From Diphasiastrum complanatum (Eukaryota > Streptophyta > Lycopodiopsida > Lycopodiales > Lycopodiaceae), in contig CM055111.1 of assembly GCA_029204225.1 (NCBI GenBank), positions 19,506,642 through 19,570,641 of the forward strand: 64,000 nucleotides of DNA, written 5' to 3'. The notes under the pieces were generated by a model. The model ran no database searches, was not told where the DNA came from, and saw only the letters and a program-made list of their open reading frames with translations. A program made the position numbers and the translations under genes. Shown one piece after another: positions 11,701-24,419 of the stretch. How positions within the stretch are numbered: the first letter of the stretch is position 1; each line of letters begins with the position of its first letter.

Positions 11701-12165
11701 GAATGTTCCCTATGCCTTCAATAGGACATTCAAAATCATTTGCAGTGTATATTGATTTCTTAACTCCATCATAAGGTGCAATAGAAGAGAAAGAGTCCTT
11801 GGAGCTACACATACGTGAAGAGGCTCCACTATCAATATACCATAGGCCGTCCTTCTTGAAAGGAGTAGATGAGAAACTAGAGACCAAAAGAGATCCCTCT
11901 CCATCACTTGCAATAGTGTCTTCCTTCTCATTGGTAATATTGGCTTGCTTGAGTTGATTCTTCTTTTTGAAGCAATTGGTGGCATAATGACCTTTCTTGC
12001 CACAATAAAGGCACTTGATCTTCTTCTTCTTGAGCTTGGATGATGAAGCATTAGAGGAATCATCTTCCTCCTCATCTTTGTCTTTGGATTTGACTTTGTC
12101 CTTGCTTGAGGATTGTTGATGTAGGTTCTTGCTCCTCCCTTTGTGCTTTCACTTAGATGGATCAA
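8797..12165 (-). pseudogene. Copia gag-pol, family 1 copy A
   Basis: Read leftwards: CCHC zinc knuckle CLYCGKKGHYATNC (about 12010-11970), retropepsin WYIDSGASSRMCSS (about 11850-11805), GAG-pre-integrase LWHRRLGH (about 11440), integrase with HSDVHFS, DGGGEYISN and NGVAERKNR (about 11245, 11070, 10960), then RT with VDDIILCG (about 9760), TRPDLSF (about 9430), and RNase H SDSDFAS and SSCEAE. Integrase has G in place of the usual N next to the second Asp (DGGGEY). Gag before the knuckle is deleted. A frameshift lies between 10640 and 10770, and a C to A change turns the Tyr codon after SSCEAE into a stop (about 9134), splitting off the last 103 codons. The element cannot make a complete polyprotein. 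Confidence 0.9.
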
Positions 12166-12186
12166 AATTCATGGTTACCTTAGGTA

Positions 12187-12199
12187 GGCTCTGATACCA
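12187..12199 (-). other. Primer-binding site, family-1 copy A
   Basis: Minus strand TGGTATCAGAGCC, directly abutting the LTR end at 12200. Confidence 0.9.
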
Positions 12200-12936
12200 T
12201 GTTGAATTTCACACGTGTGGATTGTCCACTACATGTACTTGTGATCTCCTAAGGTCTGTAGATGCACCAAGATCAAGACTAGATTGAGATTCAAGATCAA
12301 TCTTGAATCCTATGGCAAAAACACACTACTACATGCATTCAATCACTTCCAACTCTCACTCACACATGTGGGAAGTATTCAAAACATAATCTAAGTAAAA
12401 ACAAGCTGCTGTCCTCGGGTAGAGAGAGAAAATGCATCATGAGCTCTCGGGTAGAGAGAGAAAGCTAGAAATCCAATAACTCACAAAATCCATGAAATCA
12501 CCAAATCAATTAGCTTCAAAATGAGGAGTACAATGATACTAGTAGGTCCACGAGCTGCCACTATGCTTAACTATGATTGGACCATATTTTGTCACCTCTT
12601 GATCCTATTGGATCATTGATCCATGCACCTCTTAATTCTACTGGACTATATTCAAGCACACCTCAATTTCCTATTGGACCTCACAAGGTTCCACCTCTAA
12701 ATCCTATTGGATCTCTTGGAATTCATCAAACAAAAACTTTACACTTGTCTACACTCTAATTGGCAAGTGTTTAGCCTCTTACTCTATTTTGGCTCAATAG
12801 TGGCATTACAAGTGGAAATGCATAATTTGCCATCTATGCCAAATTTATTCCTATCAACATCCTACACCTAGATGCTTGATGTAAAAAACATAAGACCCCT
12901 ATATCTAACATAGATAATCTTTTTCAATTCTTCACA
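12200..12936 (-). repeat. Family-1 LTR shared by copies A and B
   Basis: 737 bp, the same length as the LTR at 8042. On its left is the primer-binding site of copy A. On its right is the polypurine tract and 3' coding end of copy B. One LTR used by two internals is the hallmark of recombination between LTRs of tandem or sister copies. Confidence 0.9.
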
Positions 12937-12954
12937 CTCCTCCTAAAAAATTAT

Positions 12955-14964
12955 CTATGAAGATTTGAGCATTGATCTTGATATAACTCCAAGATTAGAT
13001 CTATGCTTGATGAAAGCACTTTTGCCCAAAGGCTTGGTGAGTAGATCGGCAATACAAGAGGACGAGTTGACATGCTCCAAATAGATTTCTCCTCCAATAA
13101 GCTTTTCTCTCACAAAATGGTGTGCCACTTCTATGTGCTTGCTTCTTGCATGAAATATGGGATTATTGGCAAGAGCTTGGGCCGAGATATTATCACACTT
13201 GATCATTGGTAGATCATCCTCCTTGATGCACTTTAGTTCCATTAATAACCTCTTGATCCAAAGCACTTCTTTGGTAGTTGTAGTGAGTGCTTTGTACTCG
13301 GCCTTACATGAAGAGAGAGATATAGTATCTTGCTTTTTGGAAAGCCAAGATATTAGATTGCCTCCAAGAAAGATAGTGTATGCACTAATAGACTTTCGAT
13401 CCATCTTGTCACTTGCAAAGTCTGAATCCGAGTAGCCAATAATAGATAGATCTTCACTTTTATAGAGTAGACCATAATCACAAGATGAAGATACATATCT
13501 TAGAATCGTCTTGGCCATCTTCCAATGATGGATCTTAGGATCTTGCATAAATTGACTCAATTTGTGCACATAAAAACTAAGATCGGGCCTAGTAATGGTA
13601 AGCCAAATCAAGGAGCCTACAAGACTCCTAAAAAGTGTGATGTCCTCAAAGGATCTTTCATCACCTTTATTAGGATCTTTTACAATTTGCTCCATTGGAG
13701 TATCTATGCTCTTAGAATTTTCCATATGGAATTTTTTCAACATAGAGTGAGCATATCTAGATTGGCATATAAAGACATGATTTTCATAAAAATCAATGTC
13801 TAGGCCTAGGATGTAATGTATCTCTGAGCCTAGATCTTGCATTCTAAACTCACATCCAAGTGCTAGATTGGTTTCATCAACTAGCTTGATACAACTTCCA
13901 CAAGGAATAATGTCATCAACATAAATTAGAAGAATGACAATATTGCTATCAACAAACTTTAGATACATGGAAGGATCATAGTCACTAAGAGTAAATCCTC
14001 GTGAGATAAGAAAAGAGTTAAGTCTTGAATACCATGATCTTGGTGCTTGCTTGAGTCCATAAAGACTTTTGAAGAGCAAGCACACTTTGGACTCATCCTT
14101 GATGAATCCTTGAGGTTGTTCCATATAGATCTCCTCCTCAAGATAACCATTTAGAAAAGCATTGGATACATCTAATTCGAACACCTTCCACTTGAAAGAA
14201 CAAGCAAGAGAAATAAGAATTCTTATTGTCACTATCTTTGCAACAGGTGCAAAGGTCTCCTCATAATCAAGACCATGGATTTGAGCAAATCCTTTGGCAC
14301 ATAATATTGCTTTATGCTTGTTGATGGTGCCATCATGATTGAACTTGATCCGAAATACCCACTTGCAACCAATCACATGCTTGTTGGATGGAGGATCCAC
14401 AAGCTCCCAAGTATTGTTGGTGATCAATGCATCATACTCTTGCTTCATGGCATCATACCACTCCTTGGTATTGAGTGCCTCTTGTACATTCTTTCGCTCT
14501 TCATGAGAGACATGAAAAACATAATCAGTGGAATCAAGATCCACTTGTTTGCCTTTGTCAACATATGAGAGCCTCTTAGGCTCGGATCTATCTCTCATGG
14601 ATCTTCTTGGTGAAAAAATCCGAGGAGAGTCTTCTTCAAATCTCGACCCCATCACATCATGATTGTCTTCAAAATCAATAATTGATGATGCATCCATACT
14701 ATTTCTTGATCTCGGCCTCTTCAAATGATGAGTGTTGATCTTCATGAAAGACAACATCTCTACTTTCAATAACTTGAGAAGTAGAGAGTATAAAGACTCT
14801 ATAGGCCTTCTTGGTGGATGAGTATCCAACCATGATCCCTTTGCATGCACTAGGATCTTCCTTCTTCCTTGTGGATGTATTTTTATGAGTTTTTTGGGAT
14901 TTAGAAATGTCAAAAAAAGACTAGCAATAAATAGATACATCCAATTTCTATCTCCAATGTCCAT
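12955..14964 (-). pseudogene. Copia RT-RNase H, family 1 copy B, with chimeric N-terminus
   Basis: An uninterrupted 669-codon frame. Residues from about 33 on are copia: a linker with FSPRRSMRDRSEPKRLSY, RT from VQEALNTKEWYDAMKQEYDA, ALCAKGF-type block (ILCAKGFAQIHGLDYEETFA), YVDDIIPCG, TRPDLSF, then RNase H with SDSDFAS. In the RNase H motif SSCEAEY the catalytic Glu is Lys (SSCKAEY), so RNase H should be dead. The first 30 or so residues (MDIGDRNWMYLFIASLFLTF...) come from unrelated flanking DNA: copia sequence stops at about 14871, where copies A and B diverge after CTTCTTCCTTG. Gag, protease, integrase and the 5' LTR of copy B are missing. A linker stretch is read out of the original frame (14690-14850). 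Confidence 0.85.
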
Positions 14965-16379
<1,415 letters not shown>

Positions 16380-16805
16380 TCGACAATGAAAAATCCAAGA
16401 TATGTGAATCGATTACAGTGAAGGATAATTTGATGCTTGTATACTATAGTAGATGTGTGTGGTTTAGAATGCTTAGATTCTAGAACTATAATTGAACAAT
16501 ATCTCATCCAATCTACTCATAATAATACCATGTTTTCAGATGAAGCTCAAACTTTCCAAGAATAAAAAACAAGACTATAGCTAATTACATATTCACAACT
16601 ACTCTTATTCACACATTGATCGAGATTGATCTTGGGAAGTATTGTGGTTTATAGATAGATTGTAGAAGTTATAGATTAGTATCAAGAGCTCAAAAATGAT
16701 AAAATCATCTTGTTCTAAACTAGCTATTTACTGATTCTTCACCTTCTCATCAAGACAAGTTATAGTTACCTGTGAGAGCTTGTGTGCTGGAGGGAGCTTG
16801 GCAAG
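16380..16805. repeat. Tandem duplication, copy 1 (left part)
   Basis: About 425 bases that recur, diverged, at 22558-22960: both share GATTACAGTGAAGGATAA, TCTACTCATAA.AATACC, AAGAGCTCAAAAATGAT and the end GTGTGCTGGAGGGAG. The old copia element at 16806-22491 sits inside copy 1, whose remainder is 22492-22557. Confidence 0.75.
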
Positions 16806-17604
16806 TGTCGCAGAAGCGAGACTATTTCGTGTTCATCTTCTCCCTCTCTTTTTGCAAACAATTTTCTTTCATTGAATTATCTTTTCGTGGAGAAGCCCTT
16901 ACAGAATCCCAGACACTCGACCACACATCACAGAACATATTTTATTCTAGCAATCAAGACACACAGCACAAGACAAAGAGATACACGAAAATAGAGCGAC
17001 TATATTGTCAGTTTGGTTTTGGAGCGAGATCGTCAGTGTCTTGCTCATTGGCGGATTGACACTATGCTCTTACGCTATGTTCTACTCGTTGGCAGACTTT
17101 CATGCACAGCTATGGTGTCTTTACTTTCTTACTCTATTCGCTACGTCTCTCTCTGTCTCTTACAGATCTCTGTATTCTCATCATTTTGATATGATCCAGA
17201 GAGGATCGTTTATACCTCCACTCTGTGGAGTTTTCAAGATATCTAAACGTCGAATCACATGACTATTTAACGCTAATCAACTAGTTAGTTAGTTTTCATC
17301 GTTGCTACTCGTTTCAGCTGGGCGTGAGGCCTGTTGAGCTGCCAGCTGATAGAGCGAAAGATTTATCTTCGTTTGATTCGTAATCTCCCGTTTGCTTTTG
17401 TTCTTTTCATTTCTTTTTTGTAGTTTTCATTTTGCGTCCCTTTTGCGGTTTGTGATCCTAGAGATGTGTTTGCGATTCGCGAATGATTCTCGAATTGTTC
17501 GTGCTTTGAGTCAAAGACATGTTGAATGTCGCGAATCATTCTTGTTCGACCTTCATGTCTTTTTCGTGCTTTGACAAAGTTGCAGGAGTTCACCATTTCT
17601 GACA
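16806..17604 (-). repeat. Family-2 3' LTR
   Basis: Minus strand starts TGTCAGAAATGG after the tract GTTCAAGTGGGAG. Its far end has diverged from the 5' LTR (TGTCGCAGAAG versus TGTTGTAGAAG). The pol frame stays open across the tract and into the LTR, to 17363. Confidence 0.85.
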
Positions 17605-20600
17605 CTCCCACTTGAACCTTGCAACTTTGTTCATTCAATCCAATTGCCTCTCTTTGCTTGGTAAAGAGTGGCTTGTCGAGTGGTTTCGTGAGGAGATCTG
17701 CAATCATACTTTCTGATTTTATGAACTGGACCTGGAGCTCTCCTTTTGAGATCAAATCTCGAATGTGATGGTACTTCAGAGGAATGTGCTTCGTCTTTGA
17801 ATGAAAGACAGGATCCTAGGACAAATAGATGACACTCTGGGAGTCCATCATCATCGTGCTTGGCCCTTCTTGTGGTATCCCGATTGCCTCCAACATCATT
17901 TGTAGCCGCACTTCCTCATTCGGCACTTTTGAGGCTGCGACATACTCAGTCTCACAAGAGGATTGAGCTACCAGATTCTGATTTTTGCATATCCAGTTGA
18001 TTGCAGCTCCACATGCTATTGTACATTCTCTAGTAATGGCTTTGTTGTCACCTTTGCAGCTCGCCCAGCCCGCATCACTGTAGTGATGCAGCTCGAATCC
18101 TTTCTCTTCGTTTCTAGCTCTGTAGGTTAATCCAACATTCTGGGTACTCTTCAGATACTGTAGGATTCGTTTGGCCATTTTCCAATGTGCTAGACTAGGA
18201 TTAGAACAGAATTGGCTCAATGCATAAACAGAGAAGGCTAGATCGGGCCTGGTACAAATTGTTAAGTACATCCGACTACCAATTAAGTTTTGGTAGGGTA
18301 TACTTGCCATCTTCTATTCTTTCTCTTCTATTTTTGGGCAATCTTGTTTCATGACTTGGCTCCAGCTATCATTGGTGTGGCTTTTCCTTCACAGTCCATC
18401 ATGTGGTATTGCTTCAGCACTTTTCTGGCGTATTCTGACTGATCAAGTGCATTTTGCCATTTGTTCGATCTCTTCTGATCTGCAGCCCTAGGCATTTTAT
18501 TGTTTCTCCAAGATCTGTGATTTTGTAGTTTTTAGAAATCTGACTCTTCGTGTCTTTGATCAACATTAAGAAATTTTCTATCATCCACGAAAATGGTCAG
18601 TATCACAAAATCCTTTCCTACTCTTTTGATGTAGACATTACATTCTGGTTGAGTAGGATTGAAGTCTAGAGACTTCAGAAGACCATTAAGCTTTTTGTAC
18701 CAGGCTCGTGATGCATGTTTTAGACCGTAGATGCATCTCTACAATCGACATACATATTTTTTGTTGTCGGGGTCTTCATAGCCTTCAGGTTGCTTTATGA
18801 AAATTTCCTCCTCTAGATCTCCATGGAGAAAGGCTGTTTTCACGTCAATTTGGTGAATTTCCAGATTGTACTATGTGCGTATGCAAGGAGTAGCCTTATG
18901 CTTGTCATCTTGACCATGGGCAAATATGTGTCAAAATAGTCGACACCATATCTCTGCGTGTAGCCCTTCGTGACAAGCCTTGCTTTGTAACGGCCACTGG
19001 TGCCATCTGATTTCAGCTTTTTCTTGTACACCCACTTGCAGTCGACTAATTTTCTGTTTTCTGGCAGTGGCTCTAATGTCCATGTCTCGTTTTGCCTCAT
19101 CGACTCAATCTCTTCTGACATTGCCTATTTCCAAAATTCTCCCTCTAGACTCTGGATAGTTTCTTGGTATGTTGTTGGCTCTTATGTGAAGTTGCAGTAC
19201 TCAAACTATGTGTCTTCTCTCCATTGAAGATTGTCAGAATAGTGGTCTGGAGGTCTTCTTTGTCTTGTTGACCTTCGAGGTTCGTTTCGGCGTTTCTTGA
19301 ACATTTCATGTTCATGGGGTCGATCCTCTATTTCCTGCTGCTCTAGAGTCTGGGGTCCTGTATTTTGATTTGATGTTTGTCCTCGATCTCCCTCTTGAAT
19401 AGGCAGCAGTGTGAAGATCTCATGGTCTCTTTCGTCTTTCAGTCCAGGGAATGTGGACTCGTCGAATTTTACATCTCTGTTCGAAACAACCTTCTTCATG
19501 GTTGGATCGTAGAGTCTGTACACATGTGTTCCGTTCAAGTAGCCGACCATGATTGTTTGTTCGGATTTGTCATCGAGCTTACTTCTCTTTTCCTTTCGAA
19601 TGTGCTTGTATGCTACACATCCAAACACTTGTGTGTATAACAGATCATGCTTTCTGCCTATCCACATTTCATATGGTGTTTTGTTCTCCATCATTGTCAT
19701 TGTAGATCTGTTTTGTAGGTGTACAGCTGCAGCTATTGCCTCGGCCTAGAATTGGCCTGGCAATTGAGCCTGTGCTATCGTACATCTAGCTCCTTCGACT
19801 GGCATTCTATTTTTACTTTCTGCCACACCGTTGTATTCTACTGTGTATGCAAGAGTGAATTGGTGTTTGATCCCCTGTTCTTCGTAGAATCTTGAGAATT
19901 CTGTGCTTTTGTATTCACCTCCGTTGTCAGATCTAAGGATCTGTATCTTTTTCAAGGTGCGTCGCTCTGCGAATACCACGAACTTCTTGAAAGAATCAAA
20001 TACTTCGGATTTCTTCTTCAAGTAGTAGATCATGGTCATTTGACTATAATCATCTATGAACATTAGAAAATATCTCAAACCTGAGAGCGAATTAGTTTTC
20101 ATCGGTCCACACACATAAGAGTGGACAAGTTCAAGAACTTCCTTGGCTCTTCTTCCCTCATGTGTGAATGGATTCCGATGTTGCTTGCCTTTCTGACAAG
20201 CTTCGTAGAACTTAGCCTCGGGCCTTGAAATTTTGAGAACTATGACAATGTCCTTTGTGCTCATGTCATAAAGGCTCCACATATTCAGATGATACATTCT
20301 CCTATGCCAGAGCTGATCTTCGTTTTTTGAAGCACTTGATATGCTATCAAAGTTGCTGATTATTTTGGCCTGGTAGAGGTTTCCTTCTCTGCATCCGACC
20401 GTCAGCAACTTGTTTGTCTTCTTCTCGATCATACAGCAAGTGTTTTCGTCGAACAAAACTCGAATGCCTAGACCTACCATCTTGGAGACATATAGCAGAT
20501 CTTTTATGAGTGAGGGCACATAGAGTGCTCATGGCAGCTCTGCTTGGCCTGACAGTGTTCGTAGCTGTAGAGAGCTGATTCCCTTGACATCGTGTCTGCT

Positions 20601-21629
20601 TCCATTACCTAGAGTCACCGCTCTGTCGTTTTCGAGTTCGCAAAAGTTGATCAAGACCTTCTTGTTGCAGGTTATGTGAGATGTTGCTCCTAAATCAATG
20701 ACCACATCGTAGTCATGTTTGAAGTAGCTTGTCGAAGCTTTGTCGAGTATCATGAAAGCTTTGTCACCTCTTTCTGCATTTTTAGATGACTCTGCAACGT
20801 TTGTCTTTTCAGCTTTGTTTTTCCTTTTTGGGTTGAATCTGCAGTTGTATGGAGAATGTCCTTTCTTCTTGCAGTGCATGCAAGGTATTGCTGGATTGAA
20901 CCAACATTTGCTGGCCGTATGGCCTGGTTTGTGGCAGTGATCGCAGGAAGAAGATTGTTGATTTGAAGACTTCATCTTCTCGAATATTGGCTTGTTTTTG
21001 TTCTTCTTCTTTCCTTTCGTGAAGAGAGCCTTCTCTTGATCACTGCTTCTCTCTCCTTCGTCCCTCATCAGTCTCTCATCAGCAACAAGACTAACTACTT
21101 TATCGAATGTCATATCTGGAAAACTCAGTATGAGCATTCTTAACGGCTGATAGGACGTTGGTAGAGATTTCATGAAGTACACCAGCTGCTATGGTGCTAG
21201 GACTTGGTGCTCCTATCTTGATGCAGCGAGTTGAGCGAAGATCGTTCTGATCTTCTGAACGTGCTGATCCAACTGGTTGCCATCCCACCATATTGATTAC
21301 AGCTGATTGTGATGGTGCATGACTGAAGCTGCAATCCTCACTTCATACTTCTGCTTTAATCTTTTCCATGCTGCATGGTTACTTTCGCAATCTTCAATCT
21401 GCATGAGTAGATTTTCATTTATGGACGAAACGATGATTGCCATTGTGCTCTCATCCTTTCTGATCCATTCAGCTCTCCTTGGGTCTCCCTCTGGAGGCTG
21501 CACCTCTGAGAGCTCGGTCACTAGCCAGATGCTTTTGCCCTTCAGGAGTGTTTTGATTTTGAATTTCCAGATTCTATAATTTGTGCCATCGAGACTGATT
21601 GCTACTCTAGTCTGGATTGTCGTAGCCAT
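17605..21629 (-). pseudogene. Copia gag-pol, family 2
   Basis: Starts at 21629 with MATTIQTRVAISLDGTNYR, a typical UBN2/DUF4219-type Gag start, about 50 bases from the primer-binding site. Gag carries two CCHC knuckles, CDHCHKPGHTASKC and CMHCKKKGHSPYNC (about 20945-20870). Protease follows: VIDLGATSHITCNKK, with Leu where the active-site Ser/Thr should be. Then LWHRRMYHLN, integrase (HSYVCGPM, DNGGEYKSTEF, YNGVAESKNR; first Asp of HSDV lost to Tyr), RT with FVDD (about 18575) and RNase H (HYSDAGWAS, SSCETEYVAA). Multiple frameshifts and stops break it (near 21297, 20525, 19740, 19200, 18840-18310, 17800). Two zinc knuckles set it apart from family 1, which shows one. Confidence 0.9.
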
Positions 21630-21681
21630 ATTATGTTGTCTGGAAGAATCACTGCTGGGATATCAGTAGTGATAACATGTT

Positions 21682-21694
21682 GGCTCTGATACCA
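21682..21694 (-). other. Primer-binding site, family 2
   Basis: Minus strand TGGTATCAGAGCC adjoining the LTR end at 21695. Confidence 0.9.
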
Positions 21695-22491
21695 TGTTGT
21701 AGAAGCGAGACTGTTTTGTGTTTGTCATCTCCCTCTCTTTTCTTGAACAATTTTCTTTCTTTGAATTATCTTTTCATGCCGAAGCCCTTACAGGATCCCA
21801 CACACTCGACTATGCATCATAGAACATATTTTATTCTAGCAATCAAGACACACAACACAAGACAAAGAGATACACGAAAATAGAACGACTATATCGTCAG
21901 TTTGGTTTTGGAGCAAGATCGTCAGTGTCTCGCTTGTTGGCGGATTGACACTCTACTCTTACACTGTGTTCTGCTCGTTGGCAGACTTTCATGCACACTA
22001 TGGTGTCTTTACTTTCTTACTCTATTCGCTACATCTCTCTCTATCTCTTACAAATCTCTGTATTCTCATCAATTTGTTATGATTCAGAGAGGATCGTTTA
22101 TACCTTCACTATGTGGAGTTTCCAAGATAGCTAAACGTCAAATCACATGACTAGTTAACACTAATCAATTAGTTAGTTAGTCTCCGTCGTTGCTACTTGT
22201 TTCAGCTGGGCGTGAAGCCTGTTGAGCTGTCAGTTGGCAGCGCGAAAGATTTTTTTTCATTTGATTTGTAATCTCTTGTTTGCTTTCGTTCTTTTCGTTT
22301 CTTTTCGTAGTTTTTGTTTTGCGTCCCTTTTGCAGTTTGTGATCTTGGAGGTGTGTTTGCGATTCGCAAATGATTCGCGAATCATTTGTGCTTCAAGTGA
22401 AAGACACGTTGACTGTCGTAAATCGTTCTCGTTCAACCTTTCTGTCTTTTTCGTGCTTCAACAAAGTTGCAGGAGTTCACCATTTCTGACA
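21695..22491 (-). repeat. Family-2 5' LTR
   Basis: 797 bp with TG...CA ends. It contains a perfect 20-base palindrome at 22368-22387 centred on TCGCGA, which is degenerate in the other LTR. Confidence 0.9.
22368..22387. repeat. Perfect 20-bp palindrome in family-2 LTR
   Basis: AAATGATTCGCGAATCATTT equals its own reverse complement. The equivalent site in the 3' LTR (about 17471-17500) has lost the symmetry. Confidence 0.9.
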
Positions 22492-22557
22492 ACAAGGACT
22501 GAAAATGTGCACTGGAGGCAGGAGGATGCTAATTTCGGCAGTGGCCAACCCAGAAGA

Positions 22558-23160
22558 TGTGAATAGAACTGATTACAGTGAAGGATAAATAGCTTCTTGT
22601 AGATTTGTGGGCTTCAGAATGTTTAGAACTACAATTGAACAAATTTTCAGCAAATCTACTCATAACAATACCCTATTTTCAGATGGAGCTGAAATTTTTC
22701 AAGAAAATCTAAAAACAAAACTACCATTATTCACATATTGACAATAAGCCTACAATTATTCACAGAAATCTAGATTGATCTAGAGAAGTACTATGATATA
22801 CAAATACATTGCAGAAGTTATGTATCAGCAACAAGAGCTCAAAAATGATGGAATCATCATGTTTTGAAGTAGCTATTCAATGATTCTCCACATTCTCTCC
22901 AGTTACAGTTACTAACCTTTTGAGAGCTGGTGTGCTGGAGGGAGTTTGAGAGTGAGCTAGAGCGATGCTTGGAGGATTGGGAGCTGGAGCATAGTTGTGC
23001 GCTGGAGCAAGAATTGGAAGTGTGCGCTGGAGGCAGGGAACTGTGCATTGGAGGCCCAATAGACCAAGACATGGGTCTGGATGCAGCAAGAGCGATGGAG
23101 GAGGAGCGAGTCAAGAGCGATGGAGGAGGGAGTTTGTGTTGGAGGGCTTCAAATTTGAAT
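22558..23160. repeat. Tandem duplication copy 2 and GA-rich tail
   Basis: 22558-22960 is the second copy of the unit at 16380-16805. It runs into a purine-rich low-complexity stretch with recurrent GCTGGAG and GGAGG (about 22920-23140). Short frames here follow from the low complexity. Confidence 0.7.
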
Positions 23161-23689
23161 TAAAAAATGAAGATTGACCTGCCCCCTGCTCTGCCCTTCT
23201 TTGCCCCATCATGTTGCCCTTCATTGCTGGGCATTGCCCCCTAATGTTGAAGGGTTTATTGAGAATTTATACATAAGGGTTTGGATTTTTAGTTGAGGGT
23301 TTTCACATGAGGGGATTTGGTTTTAAATTTTAGGTTTTATAATTTTTGTTTGACCTTTCACTAATTCCATTATTGCCTTGCGTGTTTATTGGAAGATTCA
23401 TTTGAAAGTCTTTTATGAGCACTGATGATATACACTCAATGCCCATCATACATGATGGCATAAGCATTTTAAATGAGGCAAAACCATTTTTTGTACCCAG
23501 ACGCATTCTCAAGTCAGACATACATATCAAAGGTGCATCACTAATCCTATGTAGAATTACCATTTCTTTTTTGTTCAAATCACATACATTCCTATGTGGA
23601 ATAACCCTTTCTTTTTCATTCAAATCACAAGAAAGTGGGCACATGTTTGTTCACCATTTATAGATCGAGGCACCTATTTGGCCTCACTC
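23161..23689. other. Non-coding interval
   Basis: No recognisable gene. A 32-base block is loosely repeated near 23565-23630 (ATTC..ATCACA.ACATT), probably part of the decayed element to the right. Confidence 0.4.
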
Positions 23690-24400
23690 CTTAATCACAT
23701 CGTCAATTTTGGTTTGCCTCTGTCATGGTGCAGCAATATCATCCAATCAAGAGTGGCGACCCCATGAAGCTTGTAACTAGTGCACCACCATTACGATTGG
23801 GCACATTGTGGCTAAGCTTTCTGGTATCATACTTTAGACAATGGTTACTGGTGAGTAAGACACGAAGATCACATGCCTTGGGTCGGGCTGATTTCAGGGC
23901 ACAACATTCCACCACTGAAAATGTGTTCACACTTGGCTATCATTGAGAAGGCCAGGTCTACACATGAGAGATCTCATTGCTATTTTCTATATTTCCAAAA
24001 GCTTTTGACTTGGTTTGGCAAGAAAGCCATCAACTGGAATGGTGATCTTGGCTTCAAGCTTGGTAATATAGTCATTCCATTCTAGTTTATGCTACCAATG
24101 TGGCATTAATTTCTCCTTCGGGTGATGGGTCACAACAACATTTGGATATGTTACAGGTGTTTGGAGATATCTTTGGTTTGATTGTGCATACCAAGAGATC
24201 TAGATTATGGGTTTTAATAATTCCAGAATCATTATGTGTCGACAAGTGTTTACTCTAGGTGGACAATCACTACAGGTGGTATCCTCTTGTACCAATTTGG
24301 GGACATCCTTCATTGGGCCAATTTTCAGTATGAGATAGGCCACCACAGTTAGCTATTCAAGTTTTGTTGTCTTAGAAGAGTTCTATTCAAAGAAAAACCT
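23690..24400 (+). pseudogene. LINE (non-LTR) reverse transcriptase remnant
   Basis: Across the three forward frames, fragments line up in the order expected of a non-LTR reverse transcriptase: LPLSWCSNII (about 23712), KSGDPMK (23752), TIGHIVAKLSG (about 23790-23830), GRADFRAQHSTTENVFTLG (about 23880-23940), EKARS, and far downstream GGQSLQVVSS.TNLGTSFIG (about 24260-24320). The GDPM, AGF..STTD and YLG-type motifs are LINE RT landmarks. No catalytic FxDD box is visible; it would lie in the gap between about 24000 and 24120. Many frameshifts and stops show long decay. Subfamily not assignable. Confidence 0.55.
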
Positions 24401-24419
24401 ATTGATCATTTACTTGCTT

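Larger units (their letters stand above)
8042..12936 (-). mobile_element. Copia family 1, copy A (two LTRs, defective)
   Basis: Both LTRs are 737 bp (8042-8778 and 12200-12936) and nearly identical by eye. The internal part is 8779-12199 with a primer-binding site at 12187-12199. The LTR at 12200-12936 also serves as the 3' LTR of a second internal region to its right, so copies A and B form a tandem. Gag is truncated: about 1.3 kb of gag start and leader present in the copy at 48087-51529 is missing, with the break near 12150. The five bases before the array are ACAAA; the matching target duplication cannot be seen because copy B is truncated. Confidence 0.85.
16806..22491 (-). mobile_element. 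Old complete-ended copia element (family 2)
   Basis: Bounded by LTRs of 799 bp (16806-17604) and 797 bp (21695-22491) that differ at many positions, so the insertion is old. Primer-binding site at 21682-21694 (TGGTATCAGAGCC on the minus strand). The flanking five bases are GCAAG (16801-16805) and ACAAG (22492-22496): a target duplication with one substitution. The whole element reads leftwards. Confidence 0.85.

Noticed and set aside
22857..23177. Several overlapping frames on both strands
   Set aside because: Purine-rich low-complexity DNA gives open frames on both strands by composition.
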